Below are positions 1 to 6,673 of a DNA stretch of 64,000 bases, piece by piece; the first letter of the stretch is position 1, and the number at the start of each line of letters is the position of its first letter. The notes below the pieces were generated by a model, which did not search any database, had not been told where the DNA came from, and was given only the letters and a program-made list of their open reading frames with translations. Made by a program: the position numbers and the translations under genes. Source of the stretch: an uncultured Oscillospiraceae bacterium (GTDB lineage Bacteria > Bacillota > Clostridia > Oscillospirales > Oscillospiraceae); NCBI GenBank assembly GCA_947585425.1, contig CANPWZ010000006.1, positions 1 through 64,000 of the forward strand, written 5' to 3'.

Positions 1-510
1 ATCAATCAGCTTCTGCTGATCCCCTGCGTGATTTTGGATTTCCTCTGCATCCACCCGTTCCGGGACGGCAACGGCAGGATGTCCCGTCTGCTCTCGCTGC
101 TGCTCCTATACAAAAACGGCTACGACGCCGGGAAATACGTGTCCTTTGAGGAACAGATCAACAGCTATAAAGCCTATTACTATGAGGCACTCCGTCAGTC
201 CTCCGAAGGCTGGGACACGAACGAAAACAGCTACTTCCCGTTTATGGAGAATTTCCTCTCCATGCTCTATATGTGCTATAAGGAGCTGGACAAGCGGTTT
301 GCGGTGGTCAACGGCAAGCGGATCACGAAAAAGGCCCGCATTGAGGCGACAGTATTGAACAGCCTGACGCCCCTTTCCAAGGCGGAGATATGCAAGATCC
401 TCCCGGATGTCAGTCCCACGACAGTGGAGGCCGTGCTGGGGGCAATGGTCAAAAGCGGTATGATCAAGAGGCTCGGCGCATCGCGGGCGGCGAGATATAT
501 TAAAATGTAA
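1..510 (+). CDS. Fic family protein, C-terminal part (cut by window edge)
   Basis: The frame is open from base 1, so only the C-terminal ~169 residues are here. They contain the Fic core motif HPFRDGNGR, in which the His is catalytic and the GNGR segment binds nucleotide phosphates. Fic enzymes usually AMPylate target proteins. The sequence after the motif (SFEEQINSYKAYYYEAL) and the C-terminal winged-helix-like tail match the common bacterial Fic-plus-wHTH layout. The tracked start at 28 is only a GTG inside the gene. It is the last gene of the first element before its tRNA-type end, so it is probably cargo (toxin or regulator). Whether an inhibitory helix is present cannot be seen. Confidence 0.9.
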   Translation: MNQLLLIPCVILDFLCIHPFRDGNGRMSRLLSLLLLYKNGYDAGKYVSFEEQINSYKAYYYEALRQSSEGWDTNENSYFPFMENFLSMLYMCYKELDKRFAVVNGKRITKKARIEATVLNSLTPLSKAEICKILPDVSPTTVEAVLGAMVKSGMIKRLGASRAARYIKM

Positions 511-514
511 CAGG

Positions 515-546
515 AAGGCGGCTGAGCAATCAGCCGCCTTCTTTGA
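515..546 (+). terminator. Rho-independent terminator after the Fic gene
   Basis: Eleven perfect base pairs (AAGGCGGCTGA / TCAGCCGCCTT) enclose a GCAA loop. The hairpin starts five bases after the Fic stop codon and is followed by a modest T-rich run (CTTCTTTG). Confidence 0.75.
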
Positions 547-580
547 TTCAGCGTCGCAACTTTTGATCCTCGCTATCCTA

Positions 581-760
581 TCAGACCCAAACGCTGACCC
601 ATACGCGGAAATAACGCTATGGGGCGGACGGAACACATGGAGCGGAGAGTATCTTTTTCTGTGCGAAAGACCTCCAAACGGACACAAAACTGCGGGAAAA
701 CAGCTTCGAAGGCACCTCATAACCCGGAGGTCGCAGGTTCAAGTCCTGCCGCCGCAACCA
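581..760 (+). repeat. Left copy of 180-bp direct repeat (att region ending in tRNA 3' half)
   Basis: This stretch matches 30047-30226 over 180 bases with four substitutions and no gaps. Its last 45 bases are the 3' half of a CAT-anticodon tRNA. The first ~135 bases are not tRNA and are read as the conserved right end of this element family. This copy is therefore the right end of element 1 and the attL of element 2. Confidence 0.85.
716..760 (+). tRNA. 3' fragment of initiator tRNA-Met (CAT), attL core
   Basis: The sequence runs from the anticodon loop CTCATAA through 3' anticodon strand CCCGG, a five-base variable loop, a perfect GCAGG/CCTGC T-stem and the end CGCCGCA-ACCA. The CCCGG strand after CTCATAA and A at position 72 fit an initiator tRNA. 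The upstream bases cannot form the 5' anticodon, D or acceptor strands, so this is a fragment created by integration, not a working tRNA. An intact 5' half should lie to the left of the window. Confidence 0.75.
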
Positions 761-803
761 AAAGTGGCTGTTTTCGTGAGAAAACAGCCACTTTCTTTGC
801 TTT
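761..803 (+). terminator. Terminator-like hairpin directly after the tRNA fragment
   Basis: Fifteen perfect base pairs (AAAGTGGCTGTTTTC with its complement) enclose a GTGA loop, followed by TTTGCTTTTTTG. It abuts the CCA end at the left end of element 2, so it could end transcription entering from the tRNA or from element 1. Confidence 0.7.
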
Positions 804-820
804 TTTGTTGGAAAACGATT

Positions 821-863
821 TGGGTCAGCGTATGGGTCAGGTCCTGACCCATACGCTGACCCA
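821..863. repeat. 43-bp perfect palindrome with GGGTCAG heptamers (candidate integrase or Xis arm sites)
   Basis: Two 21-base arms are perfectly complementary around one central base (842). Each arm holds two GGGTCAG heptamers 12 bases apart. The same 14-mer, GCTGACCCATACGC, recurs at 593-606 and 30059-30072, next to each tRNA-type end. Repeats placed at both element ends and beside the integrase gene are what arm-type recombinase sites look like. This role is inferred. Confidence 0.6.
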
Positions 864-886
864 GACGGCCCGCGGAGCATTTCGCA

Positions 887-2035
887 TCAGAAAGTGACGG
901 AGAGCACCCCGGACATGGTTTCGGCGGCGGCCTTCTGTGCCGCTGTGGTGACATGAGCATAGGTATCCAGGGTGAAGCCGGCGCTGTAATGTCCCAGCAT
1001 CCCGGACACGGTCTTGACGTCCACCCCGTTTTGCAGCGCCAGGGTAGCGAATGTGTGGCGAAGATCGTGAAATCTCAACTTCGGCAGCCCCGCCCGCTTC
1101 AATACCCGGTGCAGCATATTATTGACGCTGTCCGGTGAAATCGGTCCGCCGGCAGGCGATGGAAACACATATTCGTCGTGGGAACTTTCCTTTTGCCTTT
1201 TCAGTATCTCCACCGCGTCCGCCCCTACCGAGACGGTGCGGTAGGAGTTTTTTGTTTTCAGCGGCGCCTCTACAATCACCCCTTTGATCCGCGCCACCTG
1301 CCGGCGGACATGGATGGTGCCGGCTCCGAGATCGATATCCTCCCATTTCAAACCAAGCAGTTCGCCCCGGCGCAGGCCCGTCGCCAGCTCGATGTAATAC
1401 ATCTCATAGACGCCGGTCTCTTTTGCCTCCCGGAGGAAGGCGGCCAGCTGGTCTGCCGTAAGGGTGTGCATCTCCTTATGCTCCAACTTCGGCAAAGCAC
1501 AGCCAGCGGTAGGATCAGCCGCCAGGAGCCTCTGCTGAATGGCAAACGTCATGGCCGATGAGATGACCTGGTTGATGTTCCGCACGGTTTTTGCGCTCAG
1601 GCCCTTTGGCTGCTTCCGGGATTCGATGCGTTCTACCCTGCCGTTTCCCAGCAGGCTGAGGTACATTTTCTGCAGGTCCAGCGTGGTCAGCTTTGACAGG
1701 GGGATATCTCCGATGTAGGGCTTGATGTGATGGTCGATGTAGCCGCGGTAGGTTTGGTGAGAGGACGGGCGGACCTTGACGGCGGCGTAATTTGTGAACC
1801 ACACCTCCATCCACTGGCCGACCGTGTACTGCCTTGCCTTCCATATATCGACCTTTTCACATTCCTCCATGGCGCTTTTGAGCTTGACCTTTACCTCGGC
1901 CTGCGTTTTTCCTAAGACATTTTTGTAAATCGGCTTTCCGGTGTTGGGATCATGTCCGGCGGTATACCGTCCCTCCCAGCGGCCATCCTTGCGTTTACGG
2001 ATGCTGCCCTCCCCGTTGGCGCGTTTTCTCGCCAT
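887..2035 (-). CDS. Tyrosine recombinase, integrase of element 2
   Basis: About 382 residues with an AP2-like or SAM-like N-terminal DNA-binding part, a central core-binding domain and a C-terminal catalytic domain. Catalytic motifs visible are TGLRRGELLGL (first Arg), HDLRHTFAT (His-x-x-Arg), LGHYSAGFTLDTYAH (second His and the nucleophilic Tyr). The tracked TTG at 2041 has poor spacing. The ATG at 2035 sits nine bases after GGAGG and is preferred. It lies ~125 bp from the tRNA-type end and should catalyse integration and excision at the initiator tRNA 3' end. The gene begins two bases after the stop of the upstream small gene, so they form one transcript. Confidence 0.93.
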   Translation of the reverse strand: MARKRANGEGSIRKRKDGRWEGRYTAGHDPNTGKPIYKNVLGKTQAEVKVKLKSAMEECEKVDIWKARQYTVGQWMEVWFTNYAAVKVRPSSHQTYRGYIDHHIKPYIGDIPLSKLTTLDLQKMYLSLLGNGRVERIESRKQPKGLSAKTVRNINQVISSAMTFAIQQRLLAADPTAGCALPKLEHKEMHTLTADQLAAFLREAKETGVYEMYYIELATGLRRGELLGLKWEDIDLGAGTIHVRRQVARIKGVIVEAPLKTKNSYRTVSVGADAVEILKRQKESSHDEYVFPSPAGGPISPDSVNNMLHRVLKRAGLPKLRFHDLRHTFATLALQNGVDVKTVSGMLGHYSAGFTLDTYAHVTTAAQKAAAETMSGVLSVTF

Positions 2036-2037
2036 CG

Positions 2038-2343
2038 TCAACCACCTCCGTTTCGTTTCCTTGCTTGTTCTTCGTTCTCATCGTCGAAGGAGTAGGGTGG
2101 GATCTCGCCCAGTTCCTGTTCGATCCCTCTGGCCAGACGGATACCGGTGATGAAGCTGTCCAGGGAGGTCTGGTCCCGCAGGTCGTCCTCCAGATCCAGC
2201 AGATGGAGCAGCAGGACCCGTTGGCTCCTGCCCAACTGTCCCCGCAGGCGGGCGAGGATCCTGTCTCGCTCACGTTCTATCTTTGCTACTTCGGGTGACA
2301 CTGTGGTGAACCGTTCGTGCAGGGCTCTCAGGTATTCTGGCAT
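2038..2343 (-). CDS. Small integrase-associated protein (DUF6809-like)
   Basis: The tracked ORF is longer, but the ATG at 2343 has a clear AGGAGG eight bases upstream and gives a 101-residue protein. It is charged and helical: an ERERDRIL segment followed by LLLHLLDLEDDL and a TSLDSFITGIRLA segment. This resembles small proteins that often accompany integrases in Clostridia mobile elements (DUF6809-type). No catalytic motif is visible. It ends two bases before the integrase start. A role in recombination control is inferred from position only. Confidence 0.6.
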   Translation of the reverse strand: MPEYLRALHERFTTVSPEVAKIERERDRILARLRGQLGRSQRVLLLHLLDLEDDLRDQTSLDSFITGIRLARGIEQELGEIPPYSFDDENEEQARKRNGGG

Positions 2344-2739
2344 AGCGGTCGCCTCCTTTGCAGCGACACACAATACCAGTAACCAGAGGAAATAGCCAGG
2401 GGTTAGGCGCACAGTTATCAAACTGTTATCATTTGCCGTGGGTATGCCTCTCTCTTGTTTCAGGCGTGGTACTTTTTGCACTGCTCGGAAGGCCGCAGTG
2501 TCACGCTTTGGGGTTCCACAGTCCTTGATCCTCTAAGGCTCAAAACCGCAAAATGAGAGGGGGCTGTGTAGTTACCTTACCGCCCTGAAAAGCGGACTTA
2601 CAAGCGTGACATGGCTCCCTGCTTTCTACGCATTTTGGAACTTCACAGCCCTTGAAAACAGGGACTTCACAGAGCCCGTCAAAGGGGGGCCTGTGTACCT
2701 GCCCTCTAAAGCGGTTTCTATATGCGTAGAAAATTCTTT
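2344..2739. other. Non-coding stretch with degenerate repeats
   Basis: No gene with an RBS is seen here. Three similar motifs of the form TTCACAGCCCTTGAAA occur near 2511, 2641 and 2664. A 10-base inverted pair, TTTCTACGCA (2623-2632) and TGCGTAGAAA (2723-2732), could close a ~110-base structure. This could be a structured RNA or a protein-binding region. Nothing identifies it further. Confidence 0.35.
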
Positions 2740-2785
2740 TTTCAAAAGGCGGGGCCGCTCCATTTGCGAATGGAGCGGCCCCCGA
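2740..2785 (-). terminator. Terminator of the leftward secreted-protein gene
   Basis: Fourteen perfect base pairs (GGGGCCGCTCCATT and complement) enclose a four-base loop, just beyond the stop at 2798. On the minus strand it is followed by a T-rich stretch. Confidence 0.8.
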
Positions 2786-2797
2786 ATCCTTGCGCGA

Positions 2798-3634
2798 TCA
2801 GGTCACATAGACCCGGTACTCGGTGTGGTTATAGACTCCATCCTTGTACAGATCCCACGCCTCCACACTGTACGCTCCCGGTGGGCAGGAGTTGAACAGC
2901 TTGGTCAGTTCACTGTCCCGCCACGGCCAGAAGGACCAGCCCCCGGCGCTGTCCGGGATGCTGAGGCTGATCCTGACGTAGGGGGTGCCTTTACTTCCAT
3001 ATCGCAGCTTTCCATTGACGCTGGTGTTGGGATCGGTCCCGGCCAAATTCATCAGCGTGTACTGCATCCGGCGTGTCTCATAGAGATTGCGGACGAACAA
3101 GTAGTCGGCGTCAGCGCGGTCGAAGTGCCGCGCCTCCGGTGCTGGTAGCTCCACTGCGGGGAAACTGCTCCAGTCACAGGTAGGCGTGGGCAGAGGTGGC
3201 AGCGGTCCCTCCGCGAACATGTTGGCATCCCAGCGGCTCACGTCCTTGATGGTGTAGAGGGTGCCGTCGTCGCATGGGATCACGTCGCCCACTTTTGGAA
3301 CGTACTGGCTGCCGTCCGTCGGCAGGGTCACTGTGCCGCTGGGCTTGGACTCCCCCGGCGCCACGCCGGTGTAGGGCTTGTCCGTCTCGATCTGGACGGT
3401 GCCGTCCCAGTAGACGTTGAAGTCCACTTTGGCCCCGATGTCCCGGAGCCGGACGTAGTTCTCGTCGTTGATCATGTAGGCGGTGAGTTCCACCCTCTGG
3501 CTGTCGATGTAGACGGCGCAGTTGCTCCGGGTGGCGGTGAGCCGTGCCACGGCTGCCTGGGCTCCGCTGGTGAGCGTCACTCCGGCCAGGACGCCGGCGA
3601 CTACGAGCAGCAGATTTCTGATACGATTCTTCAT
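2798..3634 (-). CDS. Secreted protein with copper amine oxidase N-terminal-like domain
   Basis: 278 residues from an ATG at 3634 that follows AGGAGG with good spacing; the longer tracked start adds an implausible leader. Residues 1-30 form a signal peptide (MKNRIRNLL, a hydrophobic core, then SGAQA). Next comes a segment of the type VYIDSQRVELTAYMIN...YVRLRDIG, typical of the copper-amine-oxidase N-terminal/stalk-like repeat found in many secreted Clostridia proteins. The remaining ~180 residues are not recognised and include a PLPPLPTPT linker. It is probably a cell-surface or secreted accessory of the element. It lies downstream of the relaxase on the same strand. Confidence 0.75.
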   Translation of the reverse strand: MKNRIRNLLLVVAGVLAGVTLTSGAQAAVARLTATRSNCAVYIDSQRVELTAYMINDENYVRLRDIGAKVDFNVYWDGTVQIETDKPYTGVAPGESKPSGTVTLPTDGSQYVPKVGDVIPCDDGTLYTIKDVSRWDANMFAEGPLPPLPTPTCDWSSFPAVELPAPEARHFDRADADYLFVRNLYETRRMQYTLMNLAGTDPNTSVNGKLRYGSKGTPYVRISLSIPDSAGGWSFWPWRDSELTKLFNSCPPGAYSVEAWDLYKDGVYNHTEYRVYVT

Positions 3635-3801
3635 TGGATTGACCTCCTCCTGGTATTGTTTTGGTGCTTTCGCAAACCAAACATACCGAATAAAGAGAGA
3701 AAAGTCTATCAGAACCGTGCTGGCAATACGGAGAAAGAACTGACGGGAAACGCGGCAGATCACCGAGACTTTTTCTTTGATCAGGCGGGTCATTTTTTAC
3801 C

Positions 3802-5214
3802 TCACATGGACATCGTCGGTCCCTGGTACTCCTCATGGTCGTCCAGCTTGTGCCCCATGGCGATCTTTTTCTCTCTGATCCTCTGCCGCAGCTTGCGGTC
3901 GATGTTCTGGATCATACTGGCGGCGTCCCTGGGCTGAACGTTATCCCGGAACACCCGGCTCAGCTGGTGGAGCAGGCGGACGACGGACAGCATCACGGAC
4001 GGCTTCCCCATGCTGTCCCAGCGATCCAGGAAGAACCGCGCGTACTCGTTCCCCTGGGCCGCGGACACCGTCAGCCAGTACCGGGCCTCCTCCCGGTCCT
4101 GGGGCACCTCTTGGCCCATCAGATACAGCTTGCCGAGGACGTACTGCGCGTACTGGTTTCCCGCCTCGGCGGAGGCGGTCAGATATTCCACCGCCCGCTC
4201 CACGTCTTTGGTTACCTCTTTGCCGGCGAGGTACATCTTCCCCAGCCGGTAGGCGGCGTACTCCTCTCCGTCGGATTCGTCCCGCTGGTCACGATCCTCG
4301 AAGGTGAACGTCCCCAGCCGTATGTTCTCAGCCTCCTGAATGACGGCGTTCTTGATGGCCCGGAACTCCTTCCGCTCAGACAGCGGCGGGCGTTGCCGAT
4401 CCTGCTCCGAGTAGTAGTCCTCTATCTCACACTGGAGGTCCCACCAGGTTTGGTAGCAGCGGTCCACCACCGGCAGGCGCTCCAGCTCGTCCACGATCTC
4501 ATCCACGGCTTTCTTCACCCGCTTGGGGAGGTAGCCGTATTTCTTTTTGCCCGTCACAGATTCTAGCTGTGAGACGAGGGCATCCATCTTTTCCTCCGCC
4601 GCCGGACAGTCGCAGACGCCCTCCCGCATCTGCCGGATCAACTCTCTCATGGCCCGGCGGCTCTCTTTAATCAACTCATCCCGTGACGCGGACTTCTGCT
4701 CGTAGGTGTGGAGCATCTCCTGCTTGAAGATGTCGTTGACGAGGACGGACTTGATCGTTCGGATACCCTCTCTGCTCAGGTATGCCTGCCCCGGCCTGGC
4801 GGACCACGCCATCATGTGGACGTGGGGATGGTCCCCCTCGTCATGGAAGGCGGCGTACCATCGGAAGTCTTTTGGCGGGATGTGCATGGCGGCAGCGATG
4901 TCGTTGCGGTGAGCCAGCAGGAGGTTCCGCCACTGACGCGCGTGGTCGAAGCCCAGCCGGGCGGCGTCCTCCCGTTTCAGTGAGATGATGTGGGTCCAGA
5001 TGTTGCCGGGGTACTCGTTCACCTCCGCGATGGCTTTCTCCAGATTGATATCCTCCTCGTCCCCGAACAGGCCGTGGGAACGGGGGCGGCCCGCCATGTA
5101 CTCCACATAGCCGGAGGGCAGCAGCTCCACCCCGTCCCGTGTGCCGATGTACCTGACGTACCCTCCCCTGCCTCCGCCTTTGAGGTAGGGGCTCTTTACG
5201 ATCAGTCTTGCCAC
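3802..5214 (-). CDS. MobP/MobL-type relaxase with C-terminal Sel1 repeats
   Basis: 470 residues starting at GTG. The N-terminal ~200 residues match the MobP3/MobL relaxase family: KSPYLKGG start, GYVRYIGTR, and the metal-binding HPHVHMMAW (HxH) motif. A relaxase nicks oriT and leads the DNA strand into a recipient. Residues ~330-410 contain two Sel1-type repeats (YRLGKMYLAGKEV..., YVLGKLYLMGQEV...), a protein-interaction fold. It overlaps the upstream accessory gene by 13 bases, so the two are translationally coupled. No coupling protein or T4SS is in the element, so it must borrow a conjugation machine. Confidence 0.88.
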   Translation of the reverse strand: MARLIVKSPYLKGGGRGGYVRYIGTRDGVELLPSGYVEYMAGRPRSHGLFGDEEDINLEKAIAEVNEYPGNIWTHIISLKREDAARLGFDHARQWRNLLLAHRNDIAAAMHIPPKDFRWYAAFHDEGDHPHVHMMAWSARPGQAYLSREGIRTIKSVLVNDIFKQEMLHTYEQKSASRDELIKESRRAMRELIRQMREGVCDCPAAEEKMDALVSQLESVTGKKKYGYLPKRVKKAVDEIVDELERLPVVDRCYQTWWDLQCEIEDYYSEQDRQRPPLSERKEFRAIKNAVIQEAENIRLGTFTFEDRDQRDESDGEEYAAYRLGKMYLAGKEVTKDVERAVEYLTASAEAGNQYAQYVLGKLYLMGQEVPQDREEARYWLTVSAAQGNEYARFFLDRWDSMGKPSVMLSVVRLLHQLSRVFRDNVQPRDAASMIQNIDRKLRQRIREKKIAMGHKLDDHEEYQGPTMSM

Positions 5215-5720
5215 GAGTCGTCCTCGCTTTCGTCATATCGTTCCCGCGCCTTTCGCTCAAAGGTCAGGCGGCCGCCGGCGGCCCGCACGTTTTTCACGCT
5301 GTCCGCCCGGATCTCGCTGAGGTAATCCGGCTCGATCTTCAGATAGTCCAGCAGGACGGAAAGACCCATGTCGTGTTCCACCGCCAGCTTATAGAGGAGT
5401 TTGGCCATCCTGTCCTCGAACATTCCCAGCCGCCCGTCGATGGCGGACTGGATGGCAGCGGGGAGCAGTTCGTTCTGCTCCGCCTCCAACAGATCCAGGC
5501 GGCGGGTGATGGCGCGCTCGATGAACTCGTTCTTGCTTCGGCTGCCGTCCAGACGATAGTCCCGGTCCAGGCGGTACTCCGTCACAGGGGACAGGCGAAC
5601 GGTCATTTTGTGTGTATTTTCCATTTCGTCGAAAAATCCCTCCAAAATCGTGTATTGGCGCTTGTTGAGCGCCGTTTTTTCTAAGTCCGGGGCGGGCTGT
5701 GAGGTCACATAGCTTTCCAC
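5202..5720 (-). CDS. Relaxosome accessory protein, MobC-like
   Basis: About 172 residues. The central part (MTVRLSPVTEYRLDRDY...SKNEFIERAI) looks like a ribbon-helix-helix strand followed by helices, as in MobC-type accessory proteins that bind oriT and load the relaxase. The C-terminus is charged and helical. It overlaps the relaxase start. The start is uncertain: the tracked GTG at 5720 is too close to GGAGGG, and a later GTG at 5708 or the ATG at MENTHKM fit better. Assignment rests on position and general fold. Confidence 0.65.
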   Translation of the reverse strand: MESYVTSQPAPDLEKTALNKRQYTILEGFFDEMENTHKMTVRLSPVTEYRLDRDYRLDGSRSKNEFIERAITRRLDLLEAEQNELLPAAIQSAIDGRLGMFEDRMAKLLYKLAVEHDMGLSVLLDYLKIEPDYLSEIRADSVKNVRAAGGRLTFERKARERYDESEDDSWQD

Positions 5721-5780
5721 CCCTCCGAAATGAGGTCACCCCACGCCCTGGGAAACTGCCCGCACTGCGGGCAGAAGTGG
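5701..5780. other. Candidate oriT region upstream of the mob genes
   Basis: A direct repeat GAGGTCAC occurs at 5701 and 5732, and a palindrome with 9-base arms (CTGCCCGCA / TGCGGGCAG) lies at 5756-5774, just ahead of the mobC-like and relaxase genes. Inverted repeats beside mobC are usual for oriT. No experimentally known nick sequence is recognised. Confidence 0.3.
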
Positions 5781-5835
5781 TTGGAGGGTCGCCGTTGGCG
5801 GCGGCACTCCTTTATCCTGCTTTGTCCTCACCGCC

Positions 5836-6282
5836 CTAAAAAACGTCCGTATCCTCGGGGAGAGGGGGCAGTTGCGCCAGTTTCTTTTTGGCCTCATATC
5901 GGGCGGTATCCAGTTCAAGCTTGTCCAGGTCACGCCGGAGCCTATCGTCGATGGCCCGCTGGATGGGGAGGACCCTGTAGTGGAGTTTGCCGTTGTACTT
6001 GCCGCCGTCGTGCATATAGATGTGGGTGCGCTCTACCTCGATGAGTCCGGCCTCCACCAGCTCGGTCACATATTTCGCCACGGTGTTCTTGGACATCCGC
6101 AGCGCCTTGCCGATCTCCTTGTAACCCAGCACGATGGAGTAGTCCCTGCGGTTCTCCATCCGCATGAGGAAGGCGTAGAGCGCGATGGCGTTGGCGGACA
6201 GTCCCAGCCCGAACAGCTCGTTGGGCAGCGGGAAATAGTTTTTGATGGGATCGTGCTTGGGATAGGGATAGTACTTTCTCAT
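5836..6282 (-). CDS. Winged-helix replication-initiator-like protein
   Basis: 148 residues. The N-terminus (YFPLPNELFGLGLSANAIALYAFLMR) and the following helix-turn-helix (YKEIGKALRMSKNTVAKYVTELVEAGLIE) match the helix-turn-helix proteins related to the N-terminal domain of RepA/DnaD-type initiators on Gram-positive plasmids and elements. The ATG overlaps the stop of the upstream xis-like gene (ATGA), so both are co-translated. It may initiate replication of the excised circle or regulate the mob genes. Confidence 0.7.
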   Translation of the reverse strand: MRKYYPYPKHDPIKNYFPLPNELFGLGLSANAIALYAFLMRMENRRDYSIVLGYKEIGKALRMSKNTVAKYVTELVEAGLIEVERTHIYMHDGGKYNGKLHYRVLPIQRAIDDRLRRDLDKLELDTARYEAKKKLAQLPPLPEDTDVF

Positions 6283-6488
6283 TCGCCGCCTCCCGTGTGC
6301 TTTTCCACCCAGCGGATGAACTCTTCCTTGGGCACCACGATCCGATTCCCGATCCGCAGAGACGGGAAATCTTTTTCGCGCAGCAATTCATAGCCGCTGG
6401 ACGGAGAGATGCCGAGTACTTTTGCTACCATCTGCGCGTTGAGGAACAGCGGCAGTTCGTCATAGGTCTTGTAGACAGATTCTTTCAT
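6279..6488 (-). CDS. Excisionase-like MerR-type HTH protein
   Basis: 69 residues with the short helix-turn-helix typical of the excisionase/AlpA group (LNAQMVAKVLGISPSSGYELL) and a small wing ending RIVVPKEEFIRWVEKH. AAGGAG precedes the ATG with good spacing. First gene of the leftward operon. Such proteins direct the integrase toward excision, regulate nearby promoters, or both. Confidence 0.8.
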   Translation of the reverse strand: MKESVYKTYDELPLFLNAQMVAKVLGISPSSGYELLREKDFPSLRIGNRIVVPKEEFIRWVEKHTGGGE

Positions 6489-6673
6489 GTTGATTTGCTC
6501 CTTTTCAGTTTTTGTTTTGAGTTGAGTTCTTTAGGGTCGGCGCTCAGTTATTCATAGGACATCACTCCCTTTGAGAATTAAGGATACCGCTCCCACGAAA
6601 ATGTGGGAGCGGTAACCTTATTGCCATCTCAACAGTTTTGTGATATCCTATGATCACCTTCGGAGGTGATCCT
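6489..6673. promoter_or_regulatory. Divergent control region with stem-loop and tiny leader ORF
   Basis: This gap separates the leftward xis/mob operon from the rightward polymerase operon and should hold both promoters, though no strong consensus boxes stand out. A 12-bp stem (TACCGCTCCCAC, 6585-6614) lies in the middle. On the minus strand GGGAGTGATGTCCT precedes a three-codon ORF (6544-6555, M-N-N-stop), a possible leader. Confidence 0.45.
6652..6671 (+). promoter_or_regulatory. Hairpin sequestering the polymerase ribosome binding site
   Basis: An 8-base perfect stem (GATCACCT / AGGTGATC) with a TCGG loop contains the whole GGAGGTGA Shine-Dalgarno. It ends two bases before the GTG start at 6674. 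In RNA this would hide the ribosome site until something opens it. Confidence 0.55.

Noticed and set aside
106-720. ORFs inside the 180-bp att repeat (also 29800-30186) sharing a similar N-terminus
   Set aside because: Similarity is explained by the DNA repeat itself. Frames run antisense through the Fic gene or into non-coding sequence and lack an RBS.
691-760. A complete tRNA gene at the left att copy
   Set aside because: The upstream bases cannot pair with the 3' anticodon strand CCCGG or fully with the acceptor strand, so only the 3' half is tRNA.
5730-6044. Plus-strand ORF with a CPHCGQKW zinc-ribbon-like start
   Set aside because: It runs antisense to the winged-helix gene and lacks an RBS. 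The Cys pair is over a non-coding palindrome.
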